Shown in pieces: positions 8,751-12,518 of a DNA stretch of 12,518 bases; the first letter of the stretch is position 1, and each line of letters begins with the position of its first letter. The translations under genes were made by a program, and so were the position numbers. Source of the DNA: Actinomycetota bacterium (GTDB taxonomy: Bacteria; Actinomycetota; Humimicrobiia; Humimicrobiales; Humimicrobiaceae); contig JAQVJB010000056.1 of NCBI GenBank assembly GCA_028695395.1, positions 1 through 12,518 on the forward strand, written 5' to 3'. A model generated the notes under the pieces. That model did no database searches and was not told where the DNA came from. It saw nothing but the letters and a program-made list of their open reading frames with translations.

Positions 8751-8780
8751 AGTTATATTCCTGTAATAATTTTTCTTAAT

Positions 8781-9428
8781 TTATTGTTCAACTTCTACCT
8801 GCTGTTCATCCGGACTTTCATCAGAACTATCGTTATTTTCTATATTTAAGGTATTTTTCCTTATTCCTTCAATCATATTCCCATAAAATGCATTTATTTT
8901 CCCTTTGTCCTCCGGACTAAGAGTGCTCTCATTTGCAAGCTTCATTGAAATTATCTCTGCATAATTTCTAATAAGAAGTCCAACATTTTCATTAAATTGA
9001 TTTTCAGTTAAAAATGATTGTTTTAAAAAGTCTTTTTGATTTCCTATCTCATTGTTTAAGCTTGCAATAAATCCTGAAACCTCCTTATCAAGATTATTCT
9101 TGTATTGTTTATAAGCTTCTTTTTCTTCGATATTGTGATTTTTTATAACAGACTTTATCATCTGAATTTCATCTTCTTCAATTATTGTACCAATGAATTT
9201 TAAAGTCTTGTTTTTTTCATCAATATTTCTTGAACCGGGAACAAAAATATAATTTTCAAATACGGGAAAATAAAAAGCCCTCTTGTTGTGATAAAGGTCA
9301 TCTCCTATCTTTTCATAGACAAGATTCTGCTCTTCGCTGACAATCAATGAAAACCTCTCCCTGAAAAACCTGGATTCTTTGATTGTTGCTTTTTTTAAAT
9401 CTAAATTTTCACAAATCTCAAGAGTCAT
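8781..9428 (-). CDS. Hypothetical protein with acidic C-terminal tail
   Basis: I do not recognise a family. The 215-aa soluble protein has a mixed, probably beta-containing N-terminal part (about 1-85, with KRAFYFPVFENYIFVPGSR at 49-67), then a charged helical part (about 85-195), then a strongly acidic, probably disordered tail (NNDSSDESPDEQQVEVEQ, 198-215). There are no membrane segments, signal peptide or catalytic motif I can name. The ATG at 9428 is the first in frame. The only purine-rich match (AGGGAT) is about 16 nt upstream, so ribosome binding looks weak. It is the first gene of the leftward run and is divergent from the nifS-like gene. With the coiled-coil protein 30 bp downstream it may form a two-component complex, which is inference from adjacency alone. 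Confidence 0.78.
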   Translation of the reverse strand: MTLEICENLDLKKATIKESRFFRERFSLIVSEEQNLVYEKIGDDLYHNKRAFYFPVFENYIFVPGSRNIDEKNKTLKFIGTIIEEDEIQMIKSVIKNHNIEEKEAYKQYKNNLDKEVSGFIASLNNEIGNQKDFLKQSFLTENQFNENVGLLIRNYAEIISMKLANESTLSPEDKGKINAFYGNMIEGIRKNTLNIENNDSSDESPDEQQVEVEQ

Positions 9429-9519
9429 AATATTTTAGCTTTATCCCTATAAAAAGCATCTACATGAAAATTATTAATTATTATACTTAAAACAATAGAA
9501 AAATATAATTCTAAAAAAA

Positions 9520-9548
9520 TCTATATTTAGCATTATAATAGATGTAAA
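9520..9548 (-). promoter_or_regulatory. Candidate promoter for the leftward hypothetical gene pair
   Basis: On the minus strand TTTACA (9548-9543) and TATAGA (9525-9520) are separated by exactly 17 bp. Transcription would start near 9513, leaving a leader of about 85 nt before the ATG at 9428. The -35-like hexamer is the outer end of the palindrome at 9543-9571. Both hexamers are approximate and the region is AT-rich. Confidence 0.33.
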
Positions 9549-9571
9549 AATATAGTAAAACTATTTTTACA
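9543..9571. promoter_or_regulatory. Perfect inverted repeat in the divergent intergenic region (possible operator)
   Basis: TGTAAAAATA (9543-9552) and its exact reverse complement TATTTTTACA (9562-9571) flank a 9-bp centre. It lies in the 188-bp gap between the leftward hypothetical gene and the rightward nifS-like gene. Each outer end contains TTTACA reading outward, one per direction, so a protein bound here could control both. An RNA hairpin is also possible but it has no following U-run. AT-rich palindromes can arise by chance. Confidence 0.4.
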
Positions 9572-9616
9572 AAGAGCAGTTAAATAATAATAGGTTTAAA
9601 AAGAAAGCAGGAAAAA

Positions 9617-10804
9617 ATGCAAGATTTAAACATAAAAAAAGAAGATGATTTTATCTATATGGACAATGCATCTTCGACAAAAACAGATGAAATAGTCATA
9701 GAAGAAATGCTGCCTTTTATAACCGGACATTACGGAAATCCTTCCAGCATACATAAGGCAGGTTTTGACGTAAAGGAAAAAATCGAAGAAGCAAGAAAAA
9801 AAGTTGCCAGACTTATTAATGCTGAAGCTGAAGAAATCTATTTCACCTCATGCGGGACTGAGTCTAATAATTTTGCTCTTTTCGGTATTTCTGATGCACT
9901 TAAAAGTAAAGGAAATCATATTATATCTTCCGAGATAGAGCACATTTCAGTGCTTAACCCTTTAAAGGAATTGAAGAAAAGAGGTTTTGAAGTGACTCTT
10001 CTTCCTGTAGATGATGAAGGTTTTATTGATATTGACAAGCTGGAAAAATCAATTAAAAAAGAGACAATCCTTATTTCAGTAATGCATGCAAACAATGAAA
10101 TAGGCACTATACAGAAAATATATGAAATATCAGAAATAGCTGCTTCAAAAGGAATAACTTTTCACTCGGATGCTGTCGCCACTGCAGGAATAATCCCGGT
10201 TGATGTAGGTAAACTTGGAGTTTCTGCCCTTAGCTTTTCATCCCAGCAGATGCACGGCCCCAAGGGGACTGCGGCTCTTTATCTTAAAAAAGGAACCAGG
10301 ATAAGGCCTTCTTTGCTTGGAGGCGTCCAGGAGAGAGGACGGAGAGCAGGCACTGAAAATGTAGCAGGTATAATCGGATTTGGAAAAGCTTGTGAAATTG
10401 CAAATAGTGAGATTGATAAAAATGCAAAAAAATTAATCGTACTCAGAGACAAACTTATAGACGGAATTAAAAAATCCATAAAAGATATTAAATTAAACGG
10501 TTCGATTAAGCACAGGCTTCCAGGAAATGTCCATATAAGCTTTGAATATGTTGAAGGAGAATCAATTGTTCTTTTTCTAAATATGGAAAATATTTATGTG
10601 GCAACAGGCTCATCATGCGCTTCTCAGGCTTTAAAGAGCTCGCACGTATGCAGCGCAATAGGGCTTGGCGCAGCTACATCTCAGGGTTCGATTCTGTTTT
10701 CGCTTTCAAAATATAATACTGCTAAGGAGATTGACAAGGTTCTTAAAAGCCTTCCGCCTATAATTGATAAACTCAGAAAAATGTCTCCTTTATATAAAGG
10801 GTGA
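9617..10804 (+). CDS. nifS: NifS/IscS-like class V aminotransferase-fold protein lacking the PLP lysine
   Basis: Normally this family takes sulfur from cysteine using pyridoxal phosphate (PLP) and gives it to IscU. The 395 aa are full length, and most family motifs are intact: MDNASST (15-21), TSCGTESNN (77-85), EIEHISVL (106-113, His109 stacking on PLP), MHANNEIGTIQ (156-166), ERGRRAGTENVAG (239-251), and the mobile-loop catalytic cysteine Cys334 in ATGSSCAS. The PLP-lysine motif, usually S-x-H-K-x-x-GPKG, reads SFSSQQMHGPKG (206-217). Gln210 and Gln211 replace the His and the Schiff-base Lys, and Ala188 in SDAVATAG replaces the Gln that contacts the PLP ring. The codons are CAG CAG and GCC, so this is not one sequencing error. 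ATG at 9617 follows AGGA with a 4-nt gap. It probably cannot desulfurate cysteine in the usual way. A sulfur relay or scaffold partner of IscU is more likely (inference). Confidence 0.9.
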   Translation: MQDLNIKKEDDFIYMDNASSTKTDEIVIEEMLPFITGHYGNPSSIHKAGFDVKEKIEEARKKVARLINAEAEEIYFTSCGTESNNFALFGISDALKSKGNHIISSEIEHISVLNPLKELKKRGFEVTLLPVDDEGFIDIDKLEKSIKKETILISVMHANNEIGTIQKIYEISEIAASKGITFHSDAVATAGIIPVDVGKLGVSALSFSSQQMHGPKGTAALYLKKGTRIRPSLLGGVQERGRRAGTENVAGIIGFGKACEIANSEIDKNAKKLIVLRDKLIDGIKKSIKDIKLNGSIKHRLPGNVHISFEYVEGESIVLFLNMENIYVATGSSCASQALKSSHVCSAIGLGAATSQGSILFSLSKYNTAKEIDKVLKSLPPIIDKLRKMSPLYKG

Positions 10805-10949
10805 TATAAAATTAATTGCCTTAATAATTTATAATAATAAATATATTGAGCAATTTAAAAATATATTGATAAGCTAAATGTTCTTAGCCAGTTTATATTA
10901 AAAAACATATTTTAAATAAATTTAATATTCTTTTCATAGATTTTTTTAC

Positions 10950-10972
10950 AGTCAAATTTAATTAATTTGACT
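10950..10972. promoter_or_regulatory. Perfect inverted repeat overlapping a -35-like hexamer upstream of iscU
   Basis: AGTCAAATT (10950-10958) and AATTTGACT (10964-10972) are exact reverse complements around a 5-bp centre. The right arm ends in TTGACT, five of six bases of the -35 consensus. Only a poor -10 match (TAAAGA, 10990-10995) lies 17 bp further on. It sits 50-72 bp before the scaffold gene start in a 217-bp gap and could be the binding site of a dimeric repressor. The rest of this gap shows no ORF or terminator that I can support. Confidence 0.38.
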
Positions 10973-11021
10973 TATGTGATTTAATAATCTAAAGAAATAA
11001 GAATTTTTATAAGGAGTATAT

Positions 11022-11393
11022 ATGTATAATGAGAAAGTTCTGGACCATTTCACCAACCCTCGAAATGTTGGTGAAATAAAAGGTGCTGATGGTGTAGGAG
11101 AAGTAGGCAATCCTGTTTGCGGAGATATGATGACTTTTTATATAAAAGTAAAAGATAACAAAATCGATGACGTAAAATTCAAGACATTCGGATGCGGCGC
11201 AGCTATAGCAGTTTCAAGCATGGTAAGCGAGATGGCTAAAGGAAAGACTTTGGATGAGGCAATGAAAATAACAAATAAGGATGTTGCCAAGAGACTTGGA
11301 GGTCTTCCCGATAATAAGATGCACTGCTCAAACCTCGGAGCTGAAGCACTCCATGCCGCAATTGAAAATTTCCGTAAAAAAGGAGAGAAATAA
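11022..11393 (+). CDS. iscU: IscU-type Fe-S cluster assembly scaffold (NifU N-terminal domain)
   Basis: The scaffold on which [2Fe-2S] clusters are built before transfer to apoproteins. The 123-aa protein has the cluster/zinc ligands Cys33 (VGNPVCGD), Asp35, Cys58 (TFGCGAAIA) and His101-Cys102 (KMHCSNLGAEAL). His101 and the absence of the roughly 20-residue insertion mark it as IscU rather than SufU, the type usual in Gram-positives. The HscA-binding LPPVK of classical IscU reads LPDNK (95-99), so dependence on the HscA/HscB chaperones is doubtful; none are in the window. ATG at 11022 has AAGGAG 5 nt upstream. It follows the nifS-like gene by 217 bp, and its TAA shares one base with the ATG of the TusA-like gene, so those two are coupled. 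Confidence 0.95.
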   Translation: MYNEKVLDHFTNPRNVGEIKGADGVGEVGNPVCGDMMTFYIKVKDNKIDDVKFKTFGCGAAIAVSSMVSEMAKGKTLDEAMKITNKDVAKRLGGLPDNKMHCSNLGAEALHAAIENFRKKGEK

Positions 11394-11713
11394 TGGATGA
11401 AAAAAAGTGTTCATGTCCTTTCTGTGATGATGAGGCCAAAGAGAATCTTTCAGGAATGTGTTATCCATGCACTAATGAGCCGGCAATAAAATATGACCAG
11501 CTTCTAGACTGTACAGGCCTTTACTGTCCTGCCCCGGTCTTTGAGACTAGGAAAAAAATCGATGAAATGAGCAAAGATGAAATACTTGTTATGATGGCAG
11601 ATGATCCTGCCTCAGAAGAAGATATAAAAGCATGGGCTAAAAGAACAGGAAATGAACTGGTGTCAGTTTCCAGGAAAGATGATGTTTTTTGTTTTGTTAT
11701 AAAGAAATCATAA
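11393..11713 (+). CDS. TusA-family sulfur carrier with N-terminal cysteine-rich (zinc-ribbon-like) extension
   Basis: TusA proteins carry a persulfide on a conserved cysteine and pass it to partners. In this 106-aa protein residues 37-106 form the TusA fold: LLDCTGLYCPAPVFETRKK with the CPxP signature and carrier Cys45, then MMADDPASEEDIKAWAKRTG (67-86). Before it lies an extension with five cysteines in 26 residues. Cys8-x-x-Cys11 and Cys23-x-x-Cys26 make two CxxC knuckles 11 residues apart, as in zinc ribbons or rubredoxin-like sites. Cys6, Cys40 and Cys100 are extra. The extension could bind metal or hold a second thiol relay; this is inference. ATG at 11393 overlaps the iscU stop (TAATG) and AGGAG lies 7 nt upstream, indicating joint production with the scaffold. 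Confidence 0.88.
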   Translation: MDEKKCSCPFCDDEAKENLSGMCYPCTNEPAIKYDQLLDCTGLYCPAPVFETRKKIDEMSKDEILVMMADDPASEEDIKAWAKRTGNELVSVSRKDDVFCFVIKKS

Positions 11714-11849
11714 TTACTACTTGGTAGGATATTTTCTTGTAATATTTTCTAGTTTTAATTTCATAAATCACAAGCTTTATTATATTTTTTATTAATATTA
11801 ATGATTTCAAACTAGTAAAAATATCTTTTAATTTAAAACAGGAGGAAAA

Positions 11850-12221
11850 ATGTCAGGTAAAAAAATATTATATGTCCAGACAAGCGGAACCGATATGCCT
11901 CAAAGACTATATTCGCCTTTTATTCTTGCCCAGACTGCTGTTTCAATGGATATGGAACCGACCCTTTATTTTCTGGGAGAAGGTATTTCTGTTGTAGTTA
12001 AAGGCAATGCTGAAAAAATCAAAATGGGCAACTTCCCTTCCCTTAAGGAAGTTATGGATAATACTGCTGAAATGGGAGTTAAGATGCTTGTATGCCAGCA
12101 GAGCATGCAGGTTTTCGGCCAGGATCTTAAAGAAAATGATTTTGTTGAGTATGCAAAAATAGTTGGAGCAGCTACATTAAACGATTTGGTTGTAGATGCT
12201 GACGGAACAATGTGGTTTTAA
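11850..12221 (+). CDS. DsrE-family sulfur-relay protein (predicted peroxiredoxin-like group)
   Basis: The DsrE/TusD fold family includes sulfur carriers that exchange persulfide with TusA. The 123-aa protein begins with a beta strand and nucleotide-binding-like turn (KKILYVQTSGTD, 4-15), followed by a helix (PFILAQTAVSMDM, 23-35), strands around TLYFLGEG (38-45), and a conserved-position cysteine, Cys82, in KMLVCQQSMQVFG, matching the active cysteine near residue 78 of DsrE/TusD. It ends VDADGTMWF. The length is typical of the family. ATG at 11850 follows GGAGG by 4 nt, a strong ribosome binding site. The preceding 136-bp gap (11714-11849) is AT-rich with no promoter I can defend. Its neighbours (IscU, TusA-like, NifS-like) suggest it loads or unloads the TusA-like carrier. 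Confidence 0.87.
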   Translation: MSGKKILYVQTSGTDMPQRLYSPFILAQTAVSMDMEPTLYFLGEGISVVVKGNAEKIKMGNFPSLKEVMDNTAEMGVKMLVCQQSMQVFGQDLKENDFVEYAKIVGAATLNDLVVDADGTMWF

Positions 12222-12227
12222 CTATGA

Positions 12228-12268
12228 TATTGATTATTGAAGAAAAATATATTAAAATTTAATCAATA
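12228..12268 (+). repeat. Inverted repeat just after the DsrE-family gene
   Basis: TATTGATTA (12228-12236) is matched exactly by TAATCAATA (12260-12268) across 23 bp. It begins 7 bp after the stop codon. It may form a 3'-end hairpin in the DsrE-family mRNA. No U-run follows, so it is not itself a terminator. Confidence 0.4.
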
Positions 12269-12274
12269 AGGGCA

Positions 12275-12290
12275 TTGGTTTTTAAACCAA
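12275..12290 (+). repeat. Short perfect palindrome between the dsrE-like gene and the tRNA
   Basis: TTGGTTT (12275-12281) and AAACCAA (12284-12290) are separated by two bases. As RNA this is a 6-bp stem with a 4-nt loop, flanked by a GGC (12271-12273) and GCC (12294-12296) that can extend the stem across a small internal loop. No T-run follows. Its role is unknown. Confidence 0.35.
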
Positions 12291-12296
12291 AAAGCC

Positions 12297-12366
12297 AGAA
12301 CTACCTCTCGAATAAGATATTATTTAATAGTATCCTTTATTTTTATGGAGGTAGTTCTTTTATTTT
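12297..12366 (+). terminator. Probable rho-independent terminator with branched hairpin
   Basis: AGAACTACCTC (12297-12307) pairs perfectly with GAGGTAGTTCT (12348-12358) and is followed by the T-rich TTTATTTT. The 40-nt interior holds a second hairpin, GATATTA (12316-12322) with TAGTATC (12328-12334; one G-U pair), so the loop is not open. It would end transcription from the sulfur genes before the tRNA. The long loop is atypical, so a structured small RNA is an alternative. Confidence 0.5.
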
Positions 12367-12377
12367 CCACAAAATAT

Positions 12378-12405
12378 TTGTATTTTTTCTGTCATCTTTT
12401 ATAAT
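12378..12405 (+). promoter_or_regulatory. Candidate promoter for tRNA-Gln
   Basis: A perfect TATAAT (12400-12405) has a weak -35 match, TTGTAT (12378-12383), 16 bp upstream. Transcription would start near 12412, about 33 nt before the tRNA. Its place between the terminator-like hairpin and the tRNA supports it. Confidence 0.5.
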
Positions 12406-12444
12406 GTTAACTTGCAATTTGTTTCAGGACAGATTTGTTTCCGC

Positions 12445-12518
12445 TGGGGTGTAGTCTAGTGGTAGGACACATGACTCTGGATCATGGCGCGGGGGTTCGA
12501 GTCCTCCCACCCCAGCCA
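12445..12518 (+). tRNA. tRNA-Gln (anticodon CUG)
   Basis: The sequence folds into a complete cloverleaf. The acceptor stem is TGGGGTG/CACCCCA, the weak U1-A72 pair being typical of tRNA-Gln. The D stem is GTCT/GGAC with GTGGTA in its loop. The anticodon stem CATGA/TCATG carries the 7-nt loop CTCTGGA. The variable loop is GCGC. The T stem GGGGG/CCTCC carries the loop TTCGAGT. The discriminator is G and the CCA is encoded. Positions 34-36 are CTG, reading CAG (Gln). The window ends exactly at the terminal CCA. Confidence 0.96.

Noticed and set aside
9617..10804. The missing PLP lysine as a pseudogene or sequencing error
   Set aside because: The frame is full length, the other motifs and the catalytic cysteine are kept, and three separate PLP-site positions differ (two CAG codons and a GCC codon), which one read error would not produce.
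10839..10869. Direct repeat AAATATATTGA at 10839-10849 and 10859-10869 (20-bp period, iteron-like)
   Set aside because: Only two copies, almost purely A/T in an A/T-rich gap, with no replication gene nearby; probably chance.
10871..10888. Small hairpin GCTAA/TTAGC after the nifS-like gene as a terminator
   Set aside because: Only five base pairs and no following T-run.
11714..11830. CTAGTTT...AAACTAG inverted repeat and a short CTAC/GTAG hairpin in the gap before the DsrE-family gene
   Set aside because: The 7-bp arms are too far apart and the other stem is only 4 bp; neither is convincing in AT-rich sequence.
12445..12518. tRNA-Gln 3' end at the window edge as an integration (att) site
   Set aside because: tRNA 3' ends are common attachment sites, but no integrase gene and no repeat of the tRNA end is visible in this window.

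Overview
This is an AT-rich bacterial chromosomal window with tightly packed genes, good Shine-Dalgarno sites and several TTG/GTG starts. The short CBS-less IMP dehydrogenase (GuaB3 type, best known from Actinomycetota and Cyanobacteria), the tRNA with encoded CCA, and an anaerobe-style sulfur/Fe-S gene set suggest a low-GC anaerobic actinobacterial lineage (for example an OPB41/Humimicrobiia-like group). That placement is inference from a few genes and has not been tested by phylogeny.

Left and centre (1-9428, all minus strand, read right to left). In transcription order: two unrecognised soluble proteins (215 aa, then a 314-aa coiled-coil protein), a Cof-type HAD phosphatase, PlsY (acyl-phosphate:glycerol-3-phosphate acyltransferase), a GuaB3-type IMP dehydrogenase, GMP synthase GuaA, an AroQ-class chorismate mutase overlapping a DAHP synthase by 4 bp, a PcrA/UvrD helicase, and the first 15 codons of an unidentified gene cut by the window edge. 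This is a housekeeping run. GuaB and GuaA together carry IMP to GMP. The DAHP synthase opens the shikimate pathway and the chorismate mutase sits at its branch to Phe/Tyr. A candidate promoter lies upstream of plsY and another upstream of the 215-aa gene.

Right (9429-12518, plus strand). A divergent intergenic region holds a perfect 10-bp-arm palindrome whose two ends each contain an outward-facing TTTACA hexamer. It is followed by a NifS/IscS-like protein, an IscU-type Fe-S scaffold, a TusA-like sulfur carrier with an extra two-knuckle cysteine N-terminus (the scaffold and TusA genes overlap by one base), and a DsrE-family protein. The NifS-like protein keeps the family fold motifs and the mobile-loop cysteine. 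It has Gln-Gln where the family has His-Lys (Lys being the PLP Schiff-base residue) and Ala where the family has the PLP-contacting Gln. It therefore cannot be an ordinary cysteine desulfurase. Its neighbourhood suggests a sulfur-relay/Fe-S assembly module that may take sulfur from sulfide or carrier persulfides rather than from cysteine.

The window ends with three successive inverted repeats, the last resembling a terminator, then a promoter-like site and a complete tRNA-Gln(CUG) whose CCA is the last three bases.
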